DNA of 22,328 nt from a virus. Location of the stretch: the IMG/VR virus record IMGVR_UViG_3300032050_000882, positions 1 to 22,328 of that record; one strand, 5' to 3'. Below the pieces are notes generated by a model. That model was given only the letters and a program-made list of their open reading frames with translations, ran no database searches and had not been told where the DNA came from. Position 1 is the first letter of the stretch; each line of letters begins with the position of its first letter. A program made the position numbers and the translations under genes. Below are positions 15,358-22,328 of the stretch, piece by piece.

Positions 15358-15382
15358 CCGATGGCTGTTCCATCGGATTATA
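15358..15382 (-). promoter_or_regulatory. TATAAT box abutting a perfect inverted repeat before the polymerase gene
   Basis: On the minus strand, TATAAT (15377-15382) is followed at once by CCGATGG-AACAG-CCATCGG (15358-15376), a perfect 7-bp inverted repeat with a 5-nt spacer. The repeat ends inside the ribosome binding region GGAGAAG of the polymerase gene. Transcripts reading through from upstream would form a hairpin that pairs part of the ribosome binding site. Transcripts starting from this box would begin inside the repeat. It could be a repressor operator or an RNA hairpin for translational control; both are inferred. Confidence 0.5.
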
Positions 15383-15385
15383 CGA

Positions 15386-16975
15386 TCATCCTACGTGCCA
15401 TTCGCCGTCTATGGCGTTGATGAGCTGACGAGCACCGCCCTGATAAACGAGGCACGACGAGTGGAGCCACGAAGAGCTGCCCTTGTTGTACTCAAGCTTT
15501 AGATAAGACGACGTCCCTACGCACCATGCTCCTCTTAGGATCTCTGGCGTATGAGAGTGACCGGATACAGAGTTTCCGTACGAAGACTCCATAGACTGAA
15601 GACTCCCTCTGGCACCGTTTGCGCCGAGATGGCCGTGCGCCCCGCACTGTATGCCTTCGACGGTGTAGTCATCGTCTATCGACAGCCATGTGAGCTTCTT
15701 GGCAGTCTCTGCCTTCACGAAGCGCGAGATGGCTGACTTAAGCGGATCTTTTCCGTCCAGGACCTCGATCGCTAGCGTCAGGGCCACACGATGGTTGTGG
15801 GGATCTTGAACGTAGCGCGCTTCCTGAAGGTAACGCTCTAGGAACTGATCGTGGTTCGATTTTACGATGACGACCTCGTCTGTTATGGCCGCGATATCGT
15901 CAAGGTCTCTTCCAAGGATCTTGAGCTCTTCTTCAAGAGAAAGCTGGCCCTTTTCGGCGCGCTTTGCCTTAAGGAGTTTGTAGTGTTGCTCGTGATGGTT
16001 TATGGAAACGCCGTCGAAGGCGTCGTGCAAGATTATCCGCTTGGGTCTCGTTTCCTTAGACACGGCGAACCACGCTTCGCGAGCCTTAGGGTCCGTGGAT
16101 CCTGCGTGCCAGTCGCCAAGCACGAAGGCCTCTGGCCTACTAGGAGTAGTTGCTGTAGACGTGTACTTTGTGCCGAGATCGAAAAACGCGCCCTTTGAGT
16201 CAGCTTGGATCTGGCGAAAGTGGTAGATCTCGTCATCCTTGATCTCCACGACGATCGCGCCTAGGACGTGGTCGTGCTCTGCGATGTAGGCAGTACGCTG
16301 CGACATGTAGATGTCAGATGCGTAGTTGGGAGCCGTGATGGCGCCGGTGGTCATCATGAAGTGCGGGAGCTCTTTGTTGGACGTAGGCACGGCTTTGAGC
16401 CTCTGCTTAGGAGAGGCATATATGAACGTACCGTTTCGCTGGCCGATGCGACCTAGGCCCGTCGTCGGGTCTATGTGCTTTGCTGAAAGCTTGATCGTAG
16501 ACAAGAAGACGTTCGAGTTCAGCTTCGTGTCCTCGAGAACGATGGTCTCATCCTTGAGCTTTGATGCGATAGTACCCCATTCCCTAGACTTAGTGTGGGC
16601 AGGATCAGACGACATCAGGATAAGAAGCTTCGCGTTGTTTTCCTTGCAGTACGTCTTTATCGACGCGTAGAACTTGTCGTGAACGTTACACCCGGTCACT
16701 GCCGTAGTCACAACGAACCTTGAGTGCGCTTTTACGTCGTCCCTGAGCGATGCAAGAGCCTTAGGAGAGTAAAGGTTCTCTACGGGGACATCGAAGAAAT
16801 CGTCAGGCTTGTAGTTTCTCGCGACGCGCTCGAGCGCAGACAAAGATCCGAAATGGTGAGAGACCATATCTTTGGTGATGTCCGCTTCCTGAAGATCTTT
16901 CATCTTGATATCGCGCTTGAGCTTCTTTGCAAGCTTGACGTACGTCTTTACTATATGGCTCTTCTTGTCTTTCAT
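15386..16975 (-). CDS. Metallophosphoesterase resembling T5 A1-type DNA-metabolism protein
   Basis: About 529 residues. ATG 16975 forms a TGATG junction with the previous stop and has AAGG 9-10 nt upstream; GTG 16978 is one codon longer. The N-terminal ~60 residues are basic and HTH-like (HIVKTYVKLAKKLKRDIKMK). The C-terminal half carries calcineurin-type motifs: VLGDWHAG (286-293), HDAFDGVSINHH (318-329), SNHDQ (374-378), GAHGHLGANG and SGHSHTPE (near 485). From recall, this domain order and the HDxFDG…NHH pattern resemble phage T5 A1, a protein tied to host DNA breakdown. The substrate is not determined by sequence. Alternatives are a nucleotidase or RNA/DNA-repair phosphoesterase. Confidence 0.65.
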   Translation of the reverse strand: MKDKKSHIVKTYVKLAKKLKRDIKMKDLQEADITKDMVSHHFGSLSALERVARNYKPDDFFDVPVENLYSPKALASLRDDVKAHSRFVVTTAVTGCNVHDKFYASIKTYCKENNAKLLILMSSDPAHTKSREWGTIASKLKDETIVLEDTKLNSNVFLSTIKLSAKHIDPTTGLGRIGQRNGTFIYASPKQRLKAVPTSNKELPHFMMTTGAITAPNYASDIYMSQRTAYIAEHDHVLGAIVVEIKDDEIYHFRQIQADSKGAFFDLGTKYTSTATTPSRPEAFVLGDWHAGSTDPKAREAWFAVSKETRPKRIILHDAFDGVSINHHEQHYKLLKAKRAEKGQLSLEEELKILGRDLDDIAAITDEVVIVKSNHDQFLERYLQEARYVQDPHNHRVALTLAIEVLDGKDPLKSAISRFVKAETAKKLTWLSIDDDYTVEGIQCGAHGHLGANGARGSLQSMESSYGNSVSGHSHTPEILRGAWCVGTSSYLKLEYNKGSSSWLHSSCLVYQGGARQLINAIDGEWHVG

Positions 16976-17310
16976 CACTCTGCCTTTTCAAGGAGTTTGA
17001 TCTTCTGCTCTTTCTCTTCTTGGATGAGCATATACAAAAGAGCAAGATAGTTTCTTGCGTCTGCTATTCGGCTCTCGATGCTCTCGTTAGAGTATACTTG
17101 ACCGTTCTTGATGTAGCTCTTGATAGATGATAGATGCTTAGACAAGTATATCCACAGCTTCTGCTTAGGGTCTACGCCGATGTCGTCGCAGTCCTTAAAG
17201 TTGCCAAGAGAATCAGAGGCTCCGGCATACTCAAGACCCTTCTTATACAGAAGCTCTGTCTCTTCTTCGATCATCTTGTTGAAATGATGTCTATGCTCTG
17301 CCCAGTTCAT
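16975..17310 (-). CDS. MazG-like / all-alpha NTP-PPase-like protein
   Basis: 111 residues, all helical. Motifs include EEETELLYKKGLEYA (15-29), LGNFKDCDDIG, YLSKHLSSIKSYIKNG and RIADARNYLALLYMLI (81-96). The conserved EYA, NF, KH and D-x2-NY spacing recalls small phage proteins of the all-alpha nucleotide pyrophosphohydrolase (MazG/DUF1599-like) group. A role in hydrolysing nucleotides would fit a replication block, but catalytic acidic residues are only partly evident. AGGAGA precedes the ATG within a small hairpin. The stop overlaps the start of the next gene. Confidence 0.55.
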   Translation of the reverse strand: MNWAEHRHHFNKMIEEETELLYKKGLEYAGASDSLGNFKDCDDIGVDPKQKLWIYLSKHLSSIKSYIKNGQVYSNESIESRIADARNYLALLYMLIQEEKEQKIKLLEKAE

Positions 17311-17315
17311 AATAT

Positions 17316-17331
17316 TCTCCTATATTGGAGA
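17316..17331 (-). promoter_or_regulatory. Small inverted repeat covering a ribosome binding site
   Basis: On the minus strand, TCTCC-AATATA-GGAGA forms a 5-bp stem whose 3' arm is the ribosome binding site of the MazG-like gene. It may modulate translation. A 5-bp stem involving a GGAGA motif can easily arise by chance. An AATAATC stretch just upstream could be a weak -10. Confidence 0.25.
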
Positions 17332-17361
17332 TTATTCTACAACTTTTTCACAGGCATAGGA

Positions 17362-17964
17362 TTAAGAATATGTGAACGTGAAGCTGAATATTATGCCGGT
17401 CGAAGACACCTGACTAGTGTCAAGGCTCAGAGAAACCTCGTATGTGTTGAAGATTCCTTCTTTGTTCAAGGCGTAGTATATGCCGGCGAAGTATGCCTTC
17501 ATATAGTTGCCTTTGAGCCTTAGGTACGTGGTGTTGTCTGTCGTCGTCACCGTGACAGTGAACACAGATTTTCCTGCTGCTGCAGCAGCCTGAAGACCGC
17601 TGAGAAGGGTGGCGTACGAGGCTGGACGAGGGCTAGAGTATCTCAGCGATTTGTCGCTGAGCGCGTTGTCTGGTGCTACGGTGGTGTCGAACGTGGATCC
17701 TGCCGTAACCGGGGTCTCTACGATCCTTTCGACCATATCACCTGAGTCGAGATATCGGACCGTGTAGCCGGCTAGTATCGGCGCGTTAGATCCTGAGTTC
17801 TTGATGGTGAACATAGGAGACGTGGTCGAGATGTCTACGGCATCTTCTAGAACCACATCGTCGTACCTAGGAAGTATGAATCTGCGGCCTAGATCGAACG
17901 CCTCGGCCAGCTTGCCGTTGAGGCCGTTGTTGCCGTCTAAGTAGAGTGATTTCAGGGTGGCCAT
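17362..17964 (-). CDS. Putative virion structural protein
   Basis: 200 residues from ATG 17964, with AAGGAG 6 nt upstream. The sequence is rich in Ser, Thr and Gly with beta-type stretches (MFTIKNSGSNAPILAGYTVR, SVFTVTVTTTDNTTYLRL, VSSTGIIFSFTFTYS). It has no Cys cluster, signal or membrane helix. Such composition is typical of tail, baseplate or decoration proteins, but no family motif is recognised. It has a long upstream gap with a TATAAT box and tandem repeats, so it is probably expressed separately from the replication genes. Confidence 0.5.
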   Translation of the reverse strand: MATLKSLYLDGNNGLNGKLAEAFDLGRRFILPRYDDVVLEDAVDISTTSPMFTIKNSGSNAPILAGYTVRYLDSGDMVERIVETPVTAGSTFDTTVAPDNALSDKSLRYSSPRPASYATLLSGLQAAAAAGKSVFTVTVTTTDNTTYLRLKGNYMKAYFAGIYYALNKEGIFNTYEVSLSLDTSQVSSTGIIFSFTFTYS

Positions 17965-17996
17965 ATTGTCTCCTTGGAACGCAAAGCTCAGAGACT

Positions 17997-18040
17997 ATTA
18001 TACGCCATGGGCAGATTAGGTGGGCAGTTAGGCATGCCCA
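17997..18040 (-). promoter_or_regulatory. Promoter-like region with tandem 12/13-bp repeat in the 17965-18122 gap
   Basis: This lies in the longest gene-free stretch (158 bp). TATAAT at 17997-18002 lies 33 nt before the ATG of the putative virion gene. Directly upstream are two tandem repeats, TGGGCAGATTAGG (18008-18020) and TGGGCAGTTAGG (18021-18032), written on the plus strand, followed by an inverted TGCCCA (18035-18040). The repeats occupy the -35 region, where no TTGACA is seen. They could bind an activator or repressor. Upstream of them are further dyads (GCTGA-AATGTA-TCAGC). No ORF or tRNA is seen. Confidence 0.4.
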
Positions 18041-18122
18041 GGCCTTATCCAGCTGTAACGTAGCTGATACATTTCAGCAGCTTAGAGCAACAACTTCTTT
18101 TATGGGCTCACCATTCCGCGCG

Positions 18123-18443
18123 TCACGGATACGCTTGGGAAAGACTTGATGTCGGATTTACTTCACCAGACTCGATCTCCTCGATCTTTCCTAGAAGGAA
18201 GTCGATCTTGGCCTTCTCGTATTTGATAGCAGAGTTGTAGCCCTCGTTGAGGTCCTTGACGATCTGCTTGGCAGCGTTGAGCTTGTCGTCTGCTGCTTTC
18301 TCTTCTCGCAGGAACTTGATCTTGAGCTCTGCTTTTGCGATGAGGTGCTCTGCTTCTTCTGGGGTGATGCTGGTGTTGTTCTCGACAAACGCCTTAGAAA
18401 GTACGTTTTTTGCTTTACCGATGTTGACCTTGCTGTTTGCCAT
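18123..18443 (-). CDS. Small coiled-coil protein
   Basis: 106 residues from ATG 18443, with GGAG 7 nt upstream. It is almost wholly helical, with heptad-like charged segments (EEAEHLIAKAELKIKFLREE, KLNAAKQIVKDLNEGYNSAI, KYEKAKIDFLLGKIEEIESG), a short N-terminal basic region (KVNIGKAKNVLSKAF) and a Ser/Pro tail. The pattern suggests a short dimeric coiled coil. Function unknown. It follows the RuvC-like gene by 36 bp. Confidence 0.65.
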   Translation of the reverse strand: MANSKVNIGKAKNVLSKAFVENNTSITPEEAEHLIAKAELKIKFLREEKAADDKLNAAKQIVKDLNEGYNSAIKYEKAKIDFLLGKIEEIESGEVNPTSSLSQAYP

Positions 18444-18478
18444 TTCGATCTCCGTGGCTGTTTATTTGATCGAGGGTC

Positions 18479-18484
18479 TTTATA
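18479..18484 (-). promoter_or_regulatory. Weak -10-like TATAAA before the small coiled-coil gene
   Basis: TATAAA on the minus strand overlaps the stop codon of the RuvC-like gene (GTA TAA AGA). It lies about 36 nt before the next ATG. No -35 is seen. The match may be incidental. Confidence 0.2.
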
Positions 18485-19130
18485 CAAGATCGTCGTACGC
18501 GAATTGTTTCTTGCTGATCTTCTTGAAGGTAAAGTCTGGCGGCACAGGAACTAGGCTCGTGTACGTCTTGCAGTTGTATCGAAGGTACGCGGCATACATT
18601 CCCTGAGCTACGGCGTCGACAACGTCGAACCTGAACATTATGGGCTTTCCGGTGGCCTCTGAGATGCTGTGGTTAGGAAAGCGGATGTTGAATCTTCTCC
18701 ACAGTGCCTCTACTACCATAAGCTTCTTGGCCGGCTCTTTGCCCCAGCGCAATTTCTGCTCTTTGGTGGGAGTAGATCTTCCGGCAGCGAACACCTTCCA
18801 GTTAGAGATGTTCAGGACCTCGTAGTGAAGACCCTGCTTTCTGCACCACATATGAATCGCGGTCCTGTAGGCTGGGTTAACGTTCGCGCCCTGCTTGAAC
18901 CTTGTAGAGTAGAAATAATCCTCTACGGCGATCTCGTCTGCTTTTATGCGGTCTTGCACTAAGGTGAGTCTGTCTTGAAGGTCTATGCACCAGTCACCGA
19001 GGTACGGCGAGGAGTTGTCTACGTCTATGAAACCGTACTCGACGATCTCGCAGCGATCGCCGTCGATCTTGACTACCGAGTATCCGCACGATTGGCCAGG
19101 ATCGATCGCGAGTATGGTTTTCACGGTCAC
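18480..19130 (-). CDS. RuvC-fold nuclease (Holliday junction resolvase-like)
   Basis: About 216 residues from GTG 19130, which overlaps the previous stop as GTGA; GTG 19148 is an alternative, 6 residues longer. It opens with VTVKTILAIDPGQSCGYSVV, the RuvC first-strand motif with catalytic Asp. IAVEDYF supplies the Glu, and FRFDVVDAVAQG supplies two Asp three residues apart, as in RuvC D138/D141. This D-E-D-D set supports a RuvC/RNase H-fold resolvase acting on branched DNA made during recombination and before packaging. It lies between SbcC-like and polymerase genes, which suits that role. It is longer than E. coli RuvC (173 residues), with an extra segment (GRSTPTKEQKLRWGKEPAKK) around 125-145. 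Confidence 0.8.
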   Translation of the reverse strand: MTVKTILAIDPGQSCGYSVVKIDGDRCEIVEYGFIDVDNSSPYLGDWCIDLQDRLTLVQDRIKADEIAVEDYFYSTRFKQGANVNPAYRTAIHMWCRKQGLHYEVLNISNWKVFAAGRSTPTKEQKLRWGKEPAKKLMVVEALWRRFNIRFPNHSISEATGKPIMFRFDVVDAVAQGMYAAYLRYNCKTYTSLVPVPPDFTFKKISKKQFAYDDLV

Positions 19131-19573
19131 TCTTTTGTGAGAGTCCACTGCCCGTTCTTGGAGAGAGTCAGCTTCTCTTTCTTGACGGGGACGAGCCGAA
19201 AGCCGGCCGACTCGAGTCTTTGTACCCCGCCGTGCTTGGCGTTGATCTCAGACAGAGACATAGGCTTGTCGGTGATCCTCTGACCGTTCTCTGTTATGTG
19301 ATAGTGGTGCGATTCGCCCTCGGATTTTGTGGCGTATGCAAGAGGGTTACTGGACGCTTGGACCTGAGAAGTGGCTTGTCGCATAGCAAAATCCTTTGCG
19401 CTAGGGGCCGCGACCTGCTGCGCAACCTTGATTGGGTTCTTCTTAGACTTTGGCGCCATAGACGGCATCTTAGGTGGCTTTGGCGGATCAATTGAAGGCA
19501 TCCTTAGGCTTGGCATCAGACTTGCCTTGAGCAGGTCAGACAGCTGAGCGAGTTTTTTAATCAACGTTTCCAT
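19127..19573 (-). CDS. Hypothetical linker-rich small protein
   Basis: 148 residues from ATG 19573, 4 nt after the SbcC-like stop. The N-terminal third is Pro/Met/Lys-rich and probably flexible (PSLRMPSIDPPKPPKMPSMA). The last ~65 residues form a possible small beta domain (HHYHITENGQRITDKPMSLS, EINAKHGGVQRLESAGFRLV). No enzymatic motif is visible. The operon position between the recombination ATPase and the RuvC-like nuclease suggests an accessory DNA-metabolism role, without proof. Confidence 0.55.
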   Translation of the reverse strand: METLIKKLAQLSDLLKASLMPSLRMPSIDPPKPPKMPSMAPKSKKNPIKVAQQVAAPSAKDFAMRQATSQVQASSNPLAYATKSEGESHHYHITENGQRITDKPMSLSEINAKHGGVQRLESAGFRLVPVKKEKLTLSKNGQWTLTKE

Positions 19574-19577
19574 ATGC

Positions 19578-21326
19578 TTATGATACCATTGTTATGCCGC
19601 TTTTCTTCACGACGCTTATTGACTTATCAAACATCGCCTTTGCCTCAGCAGCGTGATCAATCACTATTATACAGCGATCCTTTGCCATCTCCTGAAGAAG
19701 TTCCACGATCTTTGTGCGGTTAGAGGCATCGAGGTGGTCAAAAGGTTCGTCTAATATCAATGGGTTAAGATCTGCTCCGGTATACGACGACACTACGCTG
19801 AGTATGGCAAAGTCTATAGCAATAGACAGACATTTCCTCTCGCCGCCTGACAGTGACCCTATAGTTCGCTTGATGCCGTCTACCACGAAGCTGTCGGACA
19901 TCTTAGTCGTAACCTTGCCGGACTTATTTTCCTTGAAGGACAACAGCTCGTACGAGGAGCTCGGCCACACGACCTGGATTATGTCGTGTATCCTGTCGTT
20001 TATGCCTTGAACCACAGAGTCCATGACGTACGCTGGAACGCCCAGCGGGGACAGGATCATAGACCCTGTCTGAAGGAGCTCGATCCTTGCCTTTCTCTCG
20101 TCGAGCTTCTCTGAGAGCTTTAGGATCTCGCGCGAGATGTGCTGTATCTTTTCAGACACTATAGACTGCTTGTCTAAAGAAGCCTGCATCATCTGCATCC
20201 TTATCTCAGACTGCTTAACGAAAGCCTTAAGCTCTGCGATCCTGTTGCTCACGGACCTGTTATCTCTTTCTCTGTCTTTTATGGTCTGCCTGACGCTGTC
20301 GAGAGCGTCTGATATCTGCTGCTCTTTCGAGATCTTAGACTCTATGTCCTTGATGCTCGACACGATGTCTTCTCGCCGCTTGTCGTACGCGGCCTTTCTT
20401 TCGTCGGCCTTGGCCTTAAGCGAAACTTTGTCGTGCTTGACGAACCTACCGTCAACGACGTCTATGTCCACCCCGCAGCACGGGCACTCTCCGTCAGGAG
20501 AGAGGCTCTCTTCTGGTGCGGTCATGTCCTTAAGCATCTTCTTGTAGACGTTTAATCTGCCCTTGTTGACCGATATCTCGTTGAGCTTGTTCGTGAGCTT
20601 TCCCATGGTGTCTTGATATCTGTAGTCTTCTTCGTCGTCGATCTGAGACTCTAGATCAGACACCTTGGCACTCGACTCTAGCACAGATTCTTTTATGCGC
20701 TGCATCTCTGTCTCGCAGGCGCTCTCGTCTATGAGGCTCTCCTGGTAAGCAGAGACCTTTGCTCGAAGGTTAGAGATCTCGTTCGTCATCCTTAAGACCT
20801 CTGCGTTCTTGTCCTTAAGCTCTGAGTCAAGCTTTGACTTCGCGTCTGCGAAACCGTCGGCTCTCATGAGCTCCAGGATAAGGTCCTTGCGGCCTGAGTC
20901 ATTCAGCTCTAGGAACCTTAGTCCTCCTGTCTGACATGCATACTGAGCGATCACGAACTGCTGGTAGTTTATGGGCAGAAGCTTGAGATACTCTTCCTCC
21001 ATGAGTATGGCACCGTCAAGGGTGGCTTTGAAGCCCTTGGGTCTGCTTCGCTCGACCTCTATCTTGCCGTACTGAGTATGGATGGCGACGCAGACCCTAG
21101 ACTGCTTCGAGCCTATTCGCACGAACTCTGACACGGTCGTTGACCTTGGGAACTGGTTGAATATGCCCCAGGCAAGCGCCTCGAATATGGCGGTCTTGCC
21201 TGCGCCGTTTGCAGAGTTTGTGTCGTGGTTCCAGCCTTCTACGAGAACAAGACCGCTCTCGGGAAAGTCGATATGCGCGTGCTCGATCGACAGTATGTTC
21301 TCGATCGTCAGCGATGATATGCGCAT
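19578..21326 (-). CDS. sbcC: SbcC/Rad50-type ATPase (T4 gp46-like)
   Basis: 582 residues from ATG 21326, with AGAGG 6 nt upstream; GTG 21329 is one codon longer. Walker A is NSANGAGKT (37-45), followed by the Rad50-like Q-loop region (YQQFVIAQYACQTGG). Two coiled-coil arms flank a zinc hook CPCC near residue 280. The ABC signature is SLSGGERK (near 490), Walker B is PLILDEPFDHLD (near 520), and an IVIDHA H-loop follows. The length matches phage gp46 rather than the ~1050-residue bacterial SbcC. It would pair with the SbcD-like nuclease to process DNA ends. Upstream it is coupled to the zinc-ribbon gene. Confidence 0.93.
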   Translation of the reverse strand: MRISSLTIENILSIEHAHIDFPESGLVLVEGWNHDTNSANGAGKTAIFEALAWGIFNQFPRSTTVSEFVRIGSKQSRVCVAIHTQYGKIEVERSRPKGFKATLDGAILMEEEYLKLLPINYQQFVIAQYACQTGGLRFLELNDSGRKDLILELMRADGFADAKSKLDSELKDKNAEVLRMTNEISNLRAKVSAYQESLIDESACETEMQRIKESVLESSAKVSDLESQIDDEEDYRYQDTMGKLTNKLNEISVNKGRLNVYKKMLKDMTAPEESLSPDGECPCCGVDIDVVDGRFVKHDKVSLKAKADERKAAYDKRREDIVSSIKDIESKISKEQQISDALDSVRQTIKDRERDNRSVSNRIAELKAFVKQSEIRMQMMQASLDKQSIVSEKIQHISREILKLSEKLDERKARIELLQTGSMILSPLGVPAYVMDSVVQGINDRIHDIIQVVWPSSSYELLSFKENKSGKVTTKMSDSFVVDGIKRTIGSLSGGERKCLSIAIDFAILSVVSSYTGADLNPLILDEPFDHLDASNRTKIVELLQEMAKDRCIIVIDHAAEAKAMFDKSISVVKKSGITMVS

Positions 21327-21329
21327 CAC

Positions 21330-21683
21330 TCACCTCTTGTGCGGTGGTTTTGTGTGAACTTTTATGTTGCCCTGCTCGTCGTAGTAGATCCAGCCCTCTT
21401 TAAGGCAGTGATCTGGCGGATACTCTTGAACCAGTCTTGGAACCTCTACTGCCCAGAAGTATTCAGACCTTCTGGCCTCAAGGATCTCTTTGTTGTCTGG
21501 TGCAAGGTGGATGCCGGAATAAGAGTCGACCATCTCTTTTACCGTAGACTGCTCGACCGTAGACGGTATAAGTCGCTGCATATCGCCTCCGCATACGCTG
21601 CACACCGCATAAAGAGTAGAGGCCGGAACGTACTTGACGATCTCGGCCTCGCACTGCCTGCACGTGAATCTGTACTTAGGCAT
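21330..21683 (-). CDS. FmdB-like zinc-ribbon protein
   Basis: 117 residues. The N-terminus has two Cys knuckles, FTCRQCE and CSVCGGDMQR, about 20 residues apart, with YRF at the start, as in FmdB-type zinc ribbons. The remainder (KEILEARRSEYFWAVEVPRL, GWIYYDEQGNIKVHTKPPHK) is unassigned. The ATG shares one base with the preceding stop (TGATG). Similar small proteins are common in phages beside recombination or replication genes and their role is unclear. Confidence 0.65.
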   Translation of the reverse strand: MPKYRFTCRQCEAEIVKYVPASTLYAVCSVCGGDMQRLIPSTVEQSTVKEMVDSYSGIHLAPDNKEILEARRSEYFWAVEVPRLVQEYPPDHCLKEGWIYYDEQGNIKVHTKPPHKR

Positions 21684-22328
21684 CAGAATCTTATCCCCAA
21701 TGATAGGCCTGCTCTATCATTAGATATACCCCCTCTATCATACGAGGCACCTACGTAGACAGGTCCCCAGAAGGTGTAATGGGTCTCTACAGTGTACTGT
21801 CTGTCGGTGTTGAGTCCTAGTCCTAGCGCAAACGGTCTAGGATTAGACGTCGTTCTCGATGTCTTCTCGCGCTCTTCCTTTAGCAGACTCTCGCTCTTGT
21901 TAAGCTCCAGCGAGAGCTTGTCGATCTTGGTCTGAAGAACGGACGTCTTCTCGTTGAGCTCTCTGGCGTGCTCGAACTTGAGCTTAGACACTGTGTCCAC
22001 GATCTTCTCCTCGGCCTCTCTCTGTATCTGAGCGATAACTTGAGTCTCAGACTCGAGCTCGGAGGTCGAGATGGTCTTTCTTTCCACGGTGCCGTCTGGA
22101 TGGACCTTCTCTACCGTGACCATCTTGGTCTTCTGCTTCAAGGAAGAGTTCTCGGTGGACAAAGAACTGATCCTCGTCGTAAGCTCTTGCTCACGCCTGA
22201 AAGATTCTTGCCTAACGGTCTCGATATCTTTCTGATGCGTCTCGCGCTCTTGCTTTAGGGTCTTCTCGGACTCTTGAAGCTTAGACTCATAAGATGCGCG
22301 AGTTTCATTAAGGATCTTTTCCTTCTCT
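21683..22328 (-). CDS. Coiled-coil protein with beta-rich C-terminus, 5' end cut by window edge
   Basis: The frame is open from the right edge (first full codon at 22327) to a TGA at 21683, at least 214 residues; a TTG at 22162 is only an internal codon. The visible N-terminal ~160 residues are long charged coiled coil (ESKLQESEKTLKQERETHQK, IQREAEEKIVDTVSKLKFEH, KIDKLSLELNKSESLLKEER). The final ~50 residues switch to a Gly/aromatic beta pattern (PFALGLGLNTDRQYTVETHY, YDRGGISNDRAGLSLGIRF). A membrane anchor may lie outside the window. It might be a structural rod or envelope-associated protein. I do not recognise the family. Confidence 0.6.
   Translation of the reverse strand, partial: EKEKILNETRASYESKLQESEKTLKQERETHQKDIETVRQESFRREQELTTRISSLSTENSSLKQKTKMVTVEKVHPDGTVERKTISTSELESETQVIAQIQREAEEKIVDTVSKLKFEHARELNEKTSVLQTKIDKLSLELNKSESLLKEEREKTSRTTSNPRPFALGLGLNTDRQYTVETHYTFWGPVYVGASYDRGGISNDRAGLSLGIRF

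Noticed and set aside
17965-18122. tRNA or other structured RNA gene in the longest gap
   Set aside because: A TTAGAGCA stretch and several dyads hint at tRNA parts, but there is no T-arm, no 7-nt anticodon loop in a proper stem, and no pairing acceptor arms.

Overview
The window looks like part of a large tailed double-stranded DNA phage. Every gene I can support lies on the minus strand, so transcription runs from high to low coordinates. Genes are packed tightly, many joined by ATGA, GTGA or TGATG overlaps, and the content is a phage replication, recombination and DNA-packaging block. The host cannot be named from sequence alone. I saw no tRNA, rRNA or CRISPR array and no convincing plus-strand gene. 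No gene-free stretch exceeds 300 bases; the longest is 17965-18122.

In transcription order from the right edge: a coiled-coil protein cut by the edge (21683-22328), a small zinc-ribbon protein, an SbcC/gp46-type recombination ATPase, a small linker-rich protein, a RuvC-fold nuclease, a small helical protein, a putative virion protein, a MazG-like protein, a metallophosphoesterase resembling T5 A1, and a family-C DNA polymerase carrying its own N-terminal proofreading exonuclease. These are followed by an unknown protein, a gp32-like single-strand-binding protein, a helical protein, a free-standing HNH homing endonuclease, a RecA/UvsX recombinase, two tiny look-alike ORFs, an SbcD/gp47-type nuclease, two small unknowns (one with a sigma/HTH-like region), a putative small terminase and the large terminase. 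Polymerase, SSB, recombinase, Mre11/Rad50-like pair and resolvase together make a recombination-linked replication set that would feed the packaging motor.

The most unusual region is 1-4581. The large terminase gene is broken. Its N-terminal part carries a complete LAGLIDADG intein inside the Walker A motif (2893-4161). About 90 residues further on, apparently just before Walker B, a second intein begins and stops after its N-terminal splicing blocks (2329-2625). No C-terminal intein half and no terminase nuclease domain follow in the window. Instead there are two free-standing homing endonuclease genes: a zinc-finger HNH protein (1548-2345) and a Vsr-like (EDxHD-type) protein (1-1464, cut by the left edge). 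This is the layout of a 'fractured gene' with a split intein. Active terminase would then need one cis-splicing and one trans-splicing event. The C-half is predicted to lie beyond the left edge.

Four homing endonucleases of at least three families sit within the first 9 kb. Possible control elements include TATAAT-like boxes in intergenic gaps without a clear -35, a perfect 7-bp inverted repeat between such a box and the polymerase start codon, and a tandem 12/13-bp repeat upstream of the putative virion protein gene.
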